Assembly (NCBI GenBank): GCA_002368155.1
Contig: AP018180.1
Location: 7,992,561-8,056,560 of the forward strand
DNA: 64,000 bases
Origin: Nostoc carneum NIES-2107
GTDB taxonomy: Bacteria; Cyanobacteriota; Cyanobacteriia; Cyanobacteriales; Nostocaceae
Direction: 5' to 3'
Within the stretch, counting starts at the first letter, position 1. Every line of letters starts with the position of its first letter. The translations under genes were made by a program, and so were the position numbers. Positions 36,360 to 47,274 of this stretch are shown one piece after another. The notes beneath the pieces are model-generated. The model saw nothing but the letters and a program-made list of their open reading frames with translations, did not search any database and was not told the origin of the DNA.

Positions 36360-36466
36360 AACTGCTGATTGCTGAGTTACAAGTGCTGAGTATTGTGTGA
36401 AAAGTTTTGAGTTGCAGAAAATTGTATAATTCCCAACTCTAACTTCAGTAACCAAAAACTCAGGAC

Positions 36467-38578
36467 TCAGGACTTGGAACTCAGCACTGACAAAGCCTGA
36501 AGCGCGGCTTGAATGATGCTGTCATATTGTGGTTCACAGACATCAACCTCTTTGGCATCTTCACGACTGTTACCTAGCAACCCGATTGTATGCCCTGGTT
36601 GCATCACTAGGACTTTGCCTTCAGAATTTTTAATCCTTAATTCTGGTAAAGAATTTTGTTGAAAGATACCACAAGTGTAATGGCGCTGTTTGTACTCAAA
36701 GCTGGTTGTTAACGGACGAGTTGAGGAACGGAAAAAGAGGTGAGATTGCATTGGTAGCCGCACACCTATTAGTTCCATCTCAATAGCAGTATTGCCGTTA
36801 AAATGATTTTCTCGCAGTTTATAAGCAACATCCACCCGCGACGGTAGGGGATAGTAATCGCGCCAACGCCAAGCGATCGCCTTAATTTTATACTGTTGCT
36901 GCTCGACAGTTTGAGCAAGCGTGAGTTTAATATGACCTTTCCCGACTATTTGTTGCTCAACTACTTGCACATTAGGAGTCCAGAAGACTGGATCGGGGTT
37001 ATCGATACCGCAGGGATGCAGAGTATTAAGCTGTTGATAAAGCTGGTGATTGATTTCACTAAAATTGACTTGAGTATCAATTTTTAGTAGCGGTTTGAGG
37101 TGCTGAGGTTCTAGACATTGGTTAGCAAACTCAATTAAGCGCGATCGCAATTTTGCTAGATTCTGCGCTGGTAAAGAAAATCCTCCGGCGGCTTTATGTC
37201 CGCCATATTTACCTAGTAAGTCGTGACAAGCTTGCAAAGCTTCAAATACGTTGAATTCGGGAATTCCTCTGGCGGAACCGCGAATATGGGTTTCATCTTC
37301 GTATGTTCCAATAAATACTGGCACACCGTAGCGTTCCACCAACCGAGAAGCGACAATCCCAATTACACCATGATGCCAGTTTGGTTGGACAACAACTAAT
37401 ACTCTGTCTTGCGGGAGTGATGTGATAAATTCAGTTTCTACATAAGCGATCGCTTCTTGTTCAATTTGCTCGCACATTTCCTGGCGCTGTTGGTTTACAG
37501 ATTCGCACTGCATTGCTCTTTCCAGCGCTATTCCCATATCATCTGTAGTTAGCAAATCAATTACAATCTGCGGATCGCCAATCCTACCAATTGCATTAAT
37601 TCTCGGCCCCAGTTTAAAGCCAATATCTTCAGGCTTTAACGATTTTGGATTTTGGATTTTGGATTTTGGATTGCTCCCCTCCTCCCCTTGTCCCCTTGTC
37701 CCCTTGTCTTCTGCTTGAACTCCAGCCATTTGAATTAAGGCTTGTATCCCTGGTACATGGGATTTGGGTAGGAGTTGTAAACCGCGTTTTACCCAGCGAC
37801 GGTTTACGCCGGTTAAGGGTGCTAAATCTGCGATCGTTCCCAAGGTAAACAGTGCTAGCATCGGCTGAATTAAGCCTCTAGTCTCCCCTAGCTGTTGTGC
37901 TAGAGATACAGCCAAGATATAAGCTACACCTACACCTGCAACACCGCGATAGGGTGAAGATTCGGCGATTAATTTGGGGTTGAGAATCGCGTTAGCTGGT
38001 GGTAATTTTTGCGGAATGTCGTGATGGTCGGTGACAATTACCTTTAATCCTAGTTCTCTGGCTCTGGCGATGGGTTCAAAGGCGGAAATACCATTATCCA
38101 CAGTGAGAATTAACCCCACGCCTTCGCTGTGGAATTCTTCAACAATTCGTTTATTAATGCCATAACCATCATGCATCCGGCTAGGGATAGCGTAATCAAC
38201 TTTCGCACCCAGAGCGCGGAGACTCCGCAATAGTAAAGCCGTGCTAGTCATTCCATCTGCATCATAATCACCACAAATAGCAATTTTTTCGGATGAGGCG
38301 ATCGCATTTTGTAGTAACTCGACACTCAGCGCTAAATCGGGGAATTCTTCTAATGGTGCAGGTAAAATTAACGATTCTGGTTCTAAAAAGGCTTGTGCTG
38401 CTTCTAGGGTTTCAATACCCCGGTTAATCAAAAGCTGGCTGACAATTGGAGAGATATGGTTGGATATAGCCAACTTTTGAGCAAATTCAGCTTGTTGTGG
38501 GTAAATTTGCCAACGCTGATTCGGTAAGCGCCTGCGAGGTTTTGATGTTTCCGAGCGAGCAATGTCTAGCACAATCAA
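36467..38578 (-). CDS. recJ: Single-strand-specific 5'-3' exonuclease RecJ
   Basis: A DNA repair exonuclease of the DHH superfamily. DHH motifs are visible as CGDYDADGMTST, VTDHHDIP and LTVDNG; the DHHA1 region has GGHKAAGGFS; an OB-like domain and a cyanobacterial C-terminal extension follow. At 703 residues it is longer than E. coli RecJ (577). About 25 residues near position 290-315 (EDKGTRGQGEEGSNPKSKIQ and on) come from in-frame repeat DNA, an AAATCCA-type STRR, and interrupt the family alignment just before DIGFKLGPRINA. The function is probably kept, as this looks like a surface loop. Confidence 0.92.
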   Translation of the reverse strand: MIVLDIARSETSKPRRRLPNQRWQIYPQQAEFAQKLAISNHISPIVSQLLINRGIETLEAAQAFLEPESLILPAPLEEFPDLALSVELLQNAIASSEKIAICGDYDADGMTSTALLLRSLRALGAKVDYAIPSRMHDGYGINKRIVEEFHSEGVGLILTVDNGISAFEPIARARELGLKVIVTDHHDIPQKLPPANAILNPKLIAESSPYRGVAGVGVAYILAVSLAQQLGETRGLIQPMLALFTLGTIADLAPLTGVNRRWVKRGLQLLPKSHVPGIQALIQMAGVQAEDKGTRGQGEEGSNPKSKIQNPKSLKPEDIGFKLGPRINAIGRIGDPQIVIDLLTTDDMGIALERAMQCESVNQQRQEMCEQIEQEAIAYVETEFITSLPQDRVLVVVQPNWHHGVIGIVASRLVERYGVPVFIGTYEDETHIRGSARGIPEFNVFEALQACHDLLGKYGGHKAAGGFSLPAQNLAKLRSRLIEFANQCLEPQHLKPLLKIDTQVNFSEINHQLYQQLNTLHPCGIDNPDPVFWTPNVQVVEQQIVGKGHIKLTLAQTVEQQQYKIKAIAWRWRDYYPLPSRVDVAYKLRENHFNGNTAIEMELIGVRLPMQSHLFFRSSTRPLTTSFEYKQRHYTCGIFQQNSLPELRIKNSEGKVLVMQPGHTIGLLGNSREDAKEVDVCEPQYDSIIQAALQALSVLSSKS

Positions 38579-38810
38579 AGTTACAAGTTATTCTCTAACT
38601 CATAACTCATAGCGTAAAGTGATTGCTTTTGCTAGTTTTTAACCTGATTCATAAACAAATGTAAAAGACTGACAGCTTTTACCGTTAGTCAACATCTAGT
38701 TGATGGGAATACTAAATTCGTCTAAACCCTCTCTGTAAGGCTTTTCATCAGCGAAGTGTTGCTAAAGCCTGGAGAAGCAAAAATCAATTTGCATCACATG
38801 GTAAGTATAA

Positions 38811-41800
38811 ATGCCTACTGAGAATTTAAAACCCATCATCCCAGGATATCAAATTGGCTCTCAACTCTATATCGGCTCCCGAACTAGAGTTTATCGAGCT
38901 ATCCGGGAGCAGGATCAACTTCCAGTGGTGATTAAACTGCTTGCTTCTCAATATCCTAGCTTTAACGAATTGCTGCAATTTCGTAATCAATATACTATCA
39001 GCAAAAATTTTCAAATTCCCGGTATTATTCATCCTTTATCGTTAGAACCTTACGATAACGGTTATATTTTGGTGATGGAAGATACAGGAGGGATTTCTTT
39101 ACGAGAATATATCAAAACTGTTAATCTTTCATTGCAGGAATTTTTGCTGATTGCTATTCAATTAGCCAATATTATTGGATATTTGCACAATCAACTTGTG
39201 ATTCATAAAGATATAAAACCTGCAAATATCCTCATTAATCCTGAAACTAAACAAATTCAAATTATCGACTTTAGTATCGCTTCATTACTTCCCAAAGAAA
39301 CCCAAGAAATTCAAAATCCCAATGTCTTAGAAGGAACTCTCGCTTATATTTCTCCTGAGCAAACAGGCAGAATGAATCGGGGGATAGATTACCGCAGTGA
39401 TTTCTATTCTTTGGGTGTAACCTTTTATGAGTTATTAACCAGAGAATTACCATTTATCTCTGACGATCCAATCAAGTTAGTGCATTGTCATATTGCGACA
39501 ATGCCAGAAAAATTCAAAATTCACAATGCAAAATTCAAAAACGAAGAAGAAGTTCCGCAAGTAGTAGCGGATATTGTGATGAAGTTGCTCGCGAAAAATG
39601 CTGAAGATAGATATCAAAGTGCGTTGGGATTAAAGCATGATTTAGAAACTTGTTTAGCACAACTCAAAGATACAGGAGAGATTGCATATTTTGAAATTGG
39701 GCAACGGGATGTGTGCGATCGCTTCCTGATTCCCGAAAAATTATACGGGCGAGAAACAGAAGTTTCTACCTTGTTGCAAGCTTTTGAGCGTGTCGCCAAT
39801 GGCACATCAGAAATGATGCTGGTGGCAGGATTTTCGGGAATTGGCAAAACTGCGGTAGTTAATGAAGTTCACAAGCCAATTACCCGTCAACAAGGATATT
39901 TCATTAAAGGTAAATTTGACCAATTTAATCGCAATATTCCCTTATCAGCTTTTGTGCAGGCTTTGCGCGATTTGATGGGGCAATTGTTGTCTGAGTCTGA
40001 CGCGCAACTGCAAACATGGAAAGTGAAATTTTTGGATGCTGTCGGAGAGCATGGACAAGTTCTCATTGAAGTGCTGCCAGAATTAGAAATCATTATTGGT
40101 AAACAACCCCCTGCACCAGAATTATCGGGAACTGCAGCACAGAATCGGTTTAATGTATTGTTTCAAAAGTTTATTAGTATTTTCACTACTAAACAACATC
40201 CATTAGTGATATTTTTGGATGATTTACAGTGGGCAGATTTAGCCTCTCTACATTTAATTAAACTGATGATGGGAGACAATGGACATCTCTTATTATTGGG
40301 TGCTTATCGAGATAATGAAGTTTCGCCAGCACATCCTTTGATGTTGACAGTAGATGAACTACAAAAAGCGGGAACAAAAATCAATACAATTACCCTGGCA
40401 CCTCTAGCTTTTAGTGATACGAATTTGTTGGTTGCTGATACGTTGCAATGTTCTACTAAGCAAGCGCAATCCCTCACAGAATTAATTGATCGCAAAACTC
40501 AAGGTAATCCCTTTTTTATTACACAGTTTCTCAAAGCATTACATGAAGATGGGCAGATTACCTTTAATCATCATCAAGGTTATTGGGAATGCGATATTGC
40601 TCAAATTAAAGCGCTATCTCTCACTGATGATGTTGTAGAATTTATGGCGCGGCAATTACAGAAATTGCCGAGTGAAACGCAAAATGTGTTGAAGTTAGCA
40701 GCTTGTATTGGTAACTCGTTTGATTTAGCAACTTTAGCAATTGTTTCTCAGCAATCTCAAACTCATACCGCTACAGCTTTATGGAAAGCTTTACAAGAAG
40801 GGTTAATTCTGCCAACGAGTCAGATTTATAAATTCTTCCAAGCAGAAATTGCAGAACCAACTGATTCTCAAGTTTCCGTTGGAGAACAATCTATTAATTT
40901 AACTTACCGCTTTTTGCACGATCGCATCCAACAAGCTGCATATAAACTCATTGCTGAAGATGATAAACAAGCAACCCATCTGGCAATTGGGAAATTATTG
41001 CTCTCTAGCACCCCAGAAACGCAACTAGAAGCCAATATTTTTGAAATTGTTAATCATTTCAATATAAGTATTGAGCTGATTACTCAGGCAGATAAAAAAC
41101 TGGAATTAGCTCAACTGAATTTAATTGCAGGTTGTAAAGCAAAAAATGCGATCGCCTATGATGCGGCGGTGAAATATTTCACTCAAGGGATTGATTTACT
41201 ACCTGCTGATGCTTGGATAGCACATTACAAATTAACCTTAAATTTGCATCATGAGCGTTTGGAAGCTGCTTGTCTGAATGCAGATTTTGACAAGCTAGCA
41301 GCATGGGGTGAGATTGTGTTGCAATCTGCTACTTGTTTACTAGATACGATTAAAGTCCATGAAACCCAAATCATGGCATTGCGTTCTCAAGGTAAATTAC
41401 TCCAGGTAGTGGAAATTGGCTTGCAAGTGCTGAAATCGCTGGGCGTGGAATTTCCCGCACAGCCGACTATGGCAGAGATTGGTGCAGCATCTGAATATAC
41501 AAGGCAACTATGGATAGAGCGTACACCTCTGAGTTTGCTAGATTTGCCAGCAATGAGCGATCCGCAGCAACTAGCTGTGATGCAAATTGTCACAAAATTG
41601 ATGGCAGCTGCATACATTGCTGCACCGACACTTTTACCGCTACTCGTTTTCAAAGAAGTTGAGATTTCCATCCTGTTTGGAAATTCATCTATTTCTATTT
41701 TTGCTTATGCAGACTACGGATTAATGCTCTGTAGTTTTATGGGAGATATTGATGCTGGTTATGAATTTGGACAACTTTCATTAAAGTTATTAGAAAAACT

Positions 41801-44800
41801 GCAAATTAACGCCTTTAAAAGCCGAGCTTACTTTCTTGTTAACAGCTTTATTCGACATTGGAAAGAACCACTGCATCACACAATTCCGTCTTTGTTAGCA
41901 GGCTATCAAAATGGACTAGAAAACGGAGACTGGGAATGTGTGGCGTTAAATTTAATGATCTACGGACAGTATAGTTATTGGAGTGGTCGAGAATTAAATG
42001 ATTTAGCTAAGGAAATGGCAGCTTATCGACAAGCCATTAGCCAAGTCAAGCAAGAAGCGCCACTAAAATATCATGAATGTTACCAACAAGCGATTCTGAA
42101 CTTATTGGGACAGAATGAAGTTCCCTATTGCTTACAAGGTACAGTCTTTGATGATAGCCAGGCCTTGCCTCATTTTCAAGCTACCCACGATCGCGGGGGG
42201 TTATTTCATCTTTCTTTGTGTCAAGCTAGTCTGGATTACCTATTTGAACAATACGAACCAGCCTTGCAATCTGTAACTAGAGCAGAGCAATTCAGTGATG
42301 CTGGCATTGGCTATGTGATGATTGTGATTTTAGTTTTCTATGATGCCTTAATTCATCTGGCACGTTATGCAAATGTTGACGCAGGAGAACAATTAGCGAT
42401 TCTCGAGCGAGTCAATACCCAGCAAGAAAAACTCCAAAACTGGGCAACTCGTACCCCTTTCAATCATCAACATCGTTGGGAATTGGTAGCAGCAGAACGC
42501 GATCGCGTTTTAGGTCAATTTGCTGCGGCGATTGAGCATTATGAATTAGCCATTAATGGCGCAAAAACTCACGGTTATTTGCAAGAAGAAGCACTCAGCA
42601 ATGAATTGGCTGCTAAATTTTACCTGGAATGGGGTAAAGAGAAGGTAGCTGCAGGTTATATGCAAGAAGCTTACTACTGCTATGCCCGTTGGGGTGCAAA
42701 AGCTAAAACTAACGATTTGGAAAATCGCTATCCTAATTTACTGCGCCCCATTCTGCAGCAAACAGTACAAAGCCTCAATCTCCTAGAAACAGTAGCCTCA
42801 ATTAATGGGCTGAATGTTTCAATTAGTAACTCTGCAAAAACCAAGCATTCATCTGGTACCAGTATTAATAATGCTCTAGATTTTGCCGCCATCCTGCAAG
42901 CTTCTCAAAGTCTTTCCAGTACGATTCAACTGGATGAACTCATGTATCGGCTAACTCAGATGATTCTGCAACATTCTGGAGGCGATCGCTGTGCTTTAAT
43001 TTTGCCTGATAGTGATGGAGAATGGCAGGTACAAGCCTTTGCTACACCAGAAACTACAGAACTTTGTACCGAACCCTTAGAAGGAAATCCTCACTTACCC
43101 CTGAAGTTGATTCAGTACGTTAAAAATACTCAAGAAGTTGTAGTTATTGAAGAACTCAAGACCAATTTACCTGTAATTGATGAGTATTTATCTCAGCACC
43201 AACCAAAAAGTGTACTGTGCTTGCCAGTTCTCAATCAAGGACATTTAATTGGGATTTTGTATTTAAAAAATCGCTCCACTCGTGGCGTGTTTACAAGCGA
43301 TCGCATTTTGGTTCTTAATTTTCTTTGTACCCAAGCAGCAATTTCTCTAGAAAATGCCCGTCTTTATCAAGATTCGCAAAAATATGCCCATAAATTAGAA
43401 AAATCCTTAGAACAGTTAAATCTCAGTGAAAACCGCTTTCAAAAATTAGCTGATAATATACCGGGATTAATTTATCAGATTCGCATTCAAGCTGATGGTT
43501 CTTCTTCAGTATCCTATGTCAGTTCTGGATGTCAAACTCTGTACGAAGTCGCCCCAGAAGATTTGATATCAGGGAAATATACCTTACGGGATTTTGAACA
43601 CCCCGACGATCGCGCAGAGACTTTTCGCGCCACGCTGGAATCAGCAAAAAATCTGACTCCATTTCATCACGAGTGGCGCATTATTACACCCAATGGCAAT
43701 ATCAAGTGGGTAAAAGCGGCTTCCCAACCAGAACGTAGGGAGGATGGCGAAATGGTATGGGATGGCATTGTGATTGATATTAGCGATGCTCATCAGCAAG
43801 CGACACTACGCAAACTTGCGGAACAAGAACAACAGCGACTTTTGGGAATTTTGGAAGCTACCCCAGATATTATAGGTATTGCTGATGCCGAGGGTAATAG
43901 TCTTTACGTTAATCCCTCGGGACAGAAATTTTGGCACATGAATAATAGCGCCTTTGAATTTCATATTTCTAGCATCACTCCACCTACAGCAATGGCATAT
44001 CTGCAAAGTGTGGCTATTCCCACAGCTATCAACCAAGGGACATGGAGTGGTGAGTCAGCAATTTTCGACTCAAACAGCAATGAAGTTCCTGTGTCTCAGG
44101 TAATCATTGCTCATAAAAATGATGCTGATGAAATTGAATATCTAGCTACCATTATTCGAGATATTAGAGAACGCAAACAAGCTGAAGCTGCGATTGAGCA
44201 AAAATCCCAGGAACTAGAAACAGCTTTGCAAGAACTGCAAAAAGCTCAATTGCAAATGGTACAAAATGAAAAAATGTCTGCACTAGGTAACTTAGTTGCT
44301 GGGGTAGCCCATGAAATGAACAATCCACTAGGATTTATTTCAGCTAGCCTCAAACAAGTTCAACCCACTTTGGATGATATTACCGAACACCTGAAACTAT
44401 ATCAACAAGCCCTACCCGATCCCGAAGCAGAAATTCTCGATCATGCTGAAGAAATAGACTTGGATTATAGCTTAGAAGACTTACCAAAAATTATCGATTC
44501 GATGGTCATAGCTTGCGATCGCTTGAAAAATATTAGCACCAGTTTAAGAACTTTCTCCCGTGCTGATAAAGATTATAAGGTGCCATTTAACCTCAATGAA
44601 GGTCTGGATAGTACAATTTTAATTCTTAAACATCGCCTCAAAGCTAACGAAAAACGCCCAGAAATTATTGTAGAAACCGAATACGCACATTTTGCACCAA
44701 TTGATTGTTTCCCAGGACAATTAAATCAGGTATTTATGAATATTCTGGCAAATGCTATTGATGCTTTAGATGAGTCAATTATCGGGCAGAGTTACGAAGA

Positions 44801-45086
44801 AATAAAGCTCAATCATCCTAGAATTACAATTAAGACGGCAATTGCTCATCACAACGTCAAAATCTCAATTGCTGATAATGGTCAAGGCATGAGCGAAGAA
44901 GTTAAAGCACATATATTTGACCATTTATTTACTACTAAAGGCGTTGGTAAAGGTACTGGTTTAGGACTAGCTATAGCTAGGCAAATTGTTGAAGAAAAAC
45001 ATGGGGGTAAAATTGAGGTCAATTCTCTTTTAGGAGAAGGAACAGAATTTGCAATTTTCCTTCCCATTGCAGATAAATCTAAATAA
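38811..45086 (+). CDS. Giant Ser/Thr kinase-ATPase-GAF-PAS-histidine kinase
   Basis: A 2091-residue protein of the cyanobacterial HstK-like class. In order: a Ser/Thr kinase (about 8-275; catalytic loop VIHKDIKPANIL, DFG written DFS, APE region ISPEQTGRMNRG); an AAA ATPase (Walker A GFSGIGKTA near 345, Walker B IFLDDLQWAD); a long helical repeat region (about 700-1350); GAF (about 1370-1530); two PAS domains (about 1550-1790); a coiled coil; HisKA with H in VAGVAHEMNNPLGF; and HATPase with DNGQGM and [12 protein letters not shown] for HRD and DFS for DFG depart from canonical kinases, but the catalytic aspartates remain. It probably integrates several signals in the cytoplasm. No receiver gene adjoins it. 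Confidence 0.92.
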   Translation: MPTENLKPIIPGYQIGSQLYIGSRTRVYRAIREQDQLPVVIKLLASQYPSFNELLQFRNQYTISKNFQIPGIIHPLSLEPYDNGYILVMEDTGGISLREYIKTVNLSLQEFLLIAIQLANIIGYLHNQLVIHKDIKPANILINPETKQIQIIDFSIASLLPKETQEIQNPNVLEGTLAYISPEQTGRMNRGIDYRSDFYSLGVTFYELLTRELPFISDDPIKLVHCHIATMPEKFKIHNAKFKNEEEVPQVVADIVMKLLAKNAEDRYQSALGLKHDLETCLAQLKDTGEIAYFEIGQRDVCDRFLIPEKLYGRETEVSTLLQAFERVANGTSEMMLVAGFSGIGKTAVVNEVHKPITRQQGYFIKGKFDQFNRNIPLSAFVQALRDLMGQLLSESDAQLQTWKVKFLDAVGEHGQVLIEVLPELEIIIGKQPPAPELSGTAAQNRFNVLFQKFISIFTTKQHPLVIFLDDLQWADLASLHLIKLMMGDNGHLLLLGAYRDNEVSPAHPLMLTVDELQKAGTKINTITLAPLAFSDTNLLVADTLQCSTKQAQSLTELIDRKTQGNPFFITQFLKALHEDGQITFNHHQGYWECDIAQIKALSLTDDVVEFMARQLQKLPSETQNVLKLAACIGNSFDLATLAIVSQQSQTHTATALWKALQEGLILPTSQIYKFFQAEIAEPTDSQVSVGEQSINLTYRFLHDRIQQAAYKLIAEDDKQATHLAIGKLLLSSTPETQLEANIFEIVNHFNISIELITQADKKLELAQLNLIAGCKAKNAIAYDAAVKYFTQGIDLLPADAWIAHYKLTLNLHHERLEAACLNADFDKLAAWGEIVLQSATCLLDTIKVHETQIMALRSQGKLLQVVEIGLQVLKSLGVEFPAQPTMAEIGAASEYTRQLWIERTPLSLLDLPAMSDPQQLAVMQIVTKLMAAAYIAAPTLLPLLVFKEVEISILFGNSSISIFAYADYGLMLCSFMGDIDAGYEFGQLSLKLLEKLQINAFKSRAYFLVNSFIRHWKEPLHHTIPSLLAGYQNGLENGDWECVALNLMIYGQYSYWSGRELNDLAKEMAAYRQAISQVKQEAPLKYHECYQQAILNLLGQNEVPYCLQGTVFDDSQALPHFQATHDRGGLFHLSLCQASLDYLFEQYEPALQSVTRAEQFSDAGIGYVMIVILVFYDALIHLARYANVDAGEQLAILERVNTQQEKLQNWATRTPFNHQHRWELVAAERDRVLGQFAAAIEHYELAINGAKTHGYLQEEALSNELAAKFYLEWGKEKVAAGYMQEAYYCYARWGAKAKTNDLENRYPNLLRPILQQTVQSLNLLETVASINGLNVSISNSAKTKHSSGTSINNALDFAAILQASQSLSSTIQLDELMYRLTQMILQHSGGDRCALILPDSDGEWQVQAFATPETTELCTEPLEGNPHLPLKLIQYVKNTQEVVVIEELKTNLPVIDEYLSQHQPKSVLCLPVLNQGHLIGILYLKNRSTRGVFTSDRILVLNFLCTQAAISLENARLYQDSQKYAHKLEKSLEQLNLSENRFQKLADNIPGLIYQIRIQADGSSSVSYVSSGCQTLYEVAPEDLISGKYTLRDFEHPDDRAETFRATLESAKNLTPFHHEWRIITPNGNIKWVKAASQPERREDGEMVWDGIVIDISDAHQQATLRKLAEQEQQRLLGILEATPDIIGIADAEGNSLYVNPSGQKFWHMNNSAFEFHISSITPPTAMAYLQSVAIPTAINQGTWSGESAIFDSNSNEVPVSQVIIAHKNDADEIEYLATIIRDIRERKQAEAAIEQKSQELETALQELQKAQLQMVQNEKMSALGNLVAGVAHEMNNPLGFISASLKQVQPTLDDITEHLKLYQQALPDPEAEILDHAEEIDLDYSLEDLPKIIDSMVIACDRLKNISTSLRTFSRADKDYKVPFNLNEGLDSTILILKHRLKANEKRPEIIVETEYAHFAPIDCFPGQLNQVFMNILANAIDALDESIIGQSYEEIKLNHPRITIKTAIAHHNVKISIADNGQGMSEEVKAHIFDHLFTTKGVGKGTGLGLAIARQIVEEKHGGKIEVNSLLGEGTEFAIFLPIADKSK

Positions 45087-45622
45087 CCACACAACACCAA
45101 ATTCTTGAGAAAAGCATTGCTACAGATGCTTGCAAGCGTCATGACAAATCGATTGACGGTCAAATCTTGTAGAGACGCGATTCATCGCGTCTCATACCCT
45201 GCCAACTTGTACAAATTAGTAAATTTACGGAAAATAGCCCAGCATTCATGCCTTCCTTCATAAATTCTTTATATAATACAGATGTTTCTTGTTAAAAGAT
45301 TTATATACTTGTATATAATTACTCAAAATAGTTATAAATTTTATTACAATAACAATGTATGAGTAAGTAAACTAAGGCCTTATTAATACTGAAGCTTGCT
45401 AGTAATAGTTTTCCATTTTCTTGTCAAAAAACACGTATTGACGGAATACCTAAATCATGATTTAAAGAGTTCGGTACTGCTTAACGCTCCAAAAATCTGA
45501 ACTAATCGCAAATATTAGCAGCCTAAATTTTCAAGTAGAACTTGAATACTTGAATTTTTATTTCAAAAGATTTAAAAAATTATCATTCTTCTGGTTGTTA
45601 CGCAATTGTACTAGCCAGCTTA
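45087..45622. other. Spacer with a small hairpin repeat
   Basis: GAGACGCGAT and ATCGCGTCTC (45172-45193) form a perfect hairpin with a 2-base centre, a form of dispersed repeat common in Nostocales. The remaining ~400 bases are AT-rich, without a coding frame or RNA that I can support. Confidence 0.5.
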
Positions 45623-47167
45623 TTGTCAGGTTATAACCACCGACTTAAGTGGGCTACTTCTGACTGCTCCTGCTACTGCTCTGACTCATCCATCTATCTA
45701 TATATTGATTTTCCGCTAGTGAAGACTCTATCTGCCTCTACTGAAGAACTTGTAGAACCCCTACCTTCTGACGAACTGCTGACATCTCTAACTACAGACT
45801 CACCGCCGAAAATTTCTCCCCAAGCAACTCGGACTAGCCTAAAAGCATCTACTCTAGATGGCGTATTTGCCACAATTTTTTCTAACATTACCAGCGGCGT
45901 AATACTGATTAATTTTTTACTTCAGTTGGGCGCTACCCCAGTAGAAATAGGCTTGCTGTCTTCCATTCCTATGCTGGCAAATTTCCTGCAACCAGTGGGA
46001 GCATATTTTGCCGATCGCACTACTAGCCGCCATTGGTATACCTTGGGAATTTTTGGCCCTTCGCGGCTGCTGTGGCTAATTTTAGTAGCGGGAATTGCAT
46101 GGTTTTGTCATTATCACACCCCACCTCACCAGTTAGTCATTTGGACACTAGGAATAGTTGTAGTCACCAATATTCTTGGAGGTTTGGGCGGTTGTGCCTG
46201 GTTTAGCTGGATGGCGGCTTTGGTTCCTCCGCGCTTGCGAGGGCGTTATTTTGGGTTTCGTAATAGTGCTGCTAGCTTGGCTAATTTGTTATCTGTCCCC
46301 CTGTTGGGATTTGCGGTTTCCGCTTGGCCTGGTGGTGGAATTCAAGGTTTCGGCGTACTTTTGTTAATAGGAGTAGTCATCGGCCTAATCAGTTTGGCTT
46401 GTCAATTTTGGATGGTGGATGTCAATCCCCAAGTTTACCGCTTTGGCAAAACTGCGCGCCAAAATGCAGAAAATGCTGAAACTCCAAAACTCAATACATT
46501 TAGCATCCTCAAAGATTTCAACTTTTTAAAATTTCTGGTTTATTTTGGGCTGTGGACATTTGCAGTCAATCTCAGCGCCCCATTTTTTAACCTTTATATG
46601 CTGCAAAATTTAGGTTTAGATCTCAGTACAGTCACCCTTTATAGTAGTTTGATTGCTGGGGCGAACTTAGTCATGCTGGTATTGTGGGGTAAGTTAGCTG
46701 ACAAGATTGGAAATCGTCCCATACTATTGTTAGTCGGCTTTTTAATTGCAGTCACACCTTTATTTTGGCTAGGGACTGGGAATGACTTAATTTCTGTGTG
46801 GGTTTGGCTACCACTGATACATATAGTATGGGGTGGCTTTGGAGCTGCGATCGACTTGTGCAACAGTAATATTCAAATGGAAATGGCACCATTAGAGTCT
46901 CCTTCGCAATATTTTGCGATCGCAGCTGCGGTTACTGGTGTTACTGGTGGTTTAGGTTCTACAGTAGGCGGCTTTTTAGCTCAGTTAGATATCATCGGCG
47001 GCTTACCTGGATTATTTGCGCTTTCAGCTATTATCCGATTGATAGCGCTATTACCTCTAATATTGGTTAGAGAACCGCGCAGTAAATCCTTTAGTGATTT
47101 GCTAGAAAAAATCTTACCTAGGAAGCCAAAATCAGAGCTTGTTTCCACCGAAAAAATTGCTGCTTAA
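45623..47167 (+). CDS. Major facilitator superfamily transporter
   Basis: About 510 residues with roughly twelve membrane helices in two halves, beginning with TLDGVFATIFSNITSGVILI at about residue 77. Loop 2-3 has PMLANFLQPVGAYFADRTT and the matching loop of the second half has WGKLADKIGNR, the MFS signature. The cargo is unknown. The start is uncertain: the frame opens at a TTG, and a GTG at 45719 would remove 32 unlikely residues (SDCSCYCSDSS and on). It is monocistronic. Confidence 0.82.
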   Translation: MSGYNHRLKWATSDCSCYCSDSSIYLYIDFPLVKTLSASTEELVEPLPSDELLTSLTTDSPPKISPQATRTSLKASTLDGVFATIFSNITSGVILINFLLQLGATPVEIGLLSSIPMLANFLQPVGAYFADRTTSRHWYTLGIFGPSRLLWLILVAGIAWFCHYHTPPHQLVIWTLGIVVVTNILGGLGGCAWFSWMAALVPPRLRGRYFGFRNSAASLANLLSVPLLGFAVSAWPGGGIQGFGVLLLIGVVIGLISLACQFWMVDVNPQVYRFGKTARQNAENAETPKLNTFSILKDFNFLKFLVYFGLWTFAVNLSAPFFNLYMLQNLGLDLSTVTLYSSLIAGANLVMLVLWGKLADKIGNRPILLLVGFLIAVTPLFWLGTGNDLISVWVWLPLIHIVWGGFGAAIDLCNSNIQMEMAPLESPSQYFAIAAAVTGVTGGLGSTVGGFLAQLDIIGGLPGLFALSAIIRLIALLPLILVREPRSKSFSDLLEKILPRKPKSELVSTEKIAA

Positions 47168-47274
47168 CTAAATTAATCAGCATTAACCTTCATTAGCTAA
47201 TCCTTCCTTACTTAAGAGGGAAGGATTTCTTTTTTTTATACAGCATCATGCGAGATAGTTGAGGGGAAAGGCTG

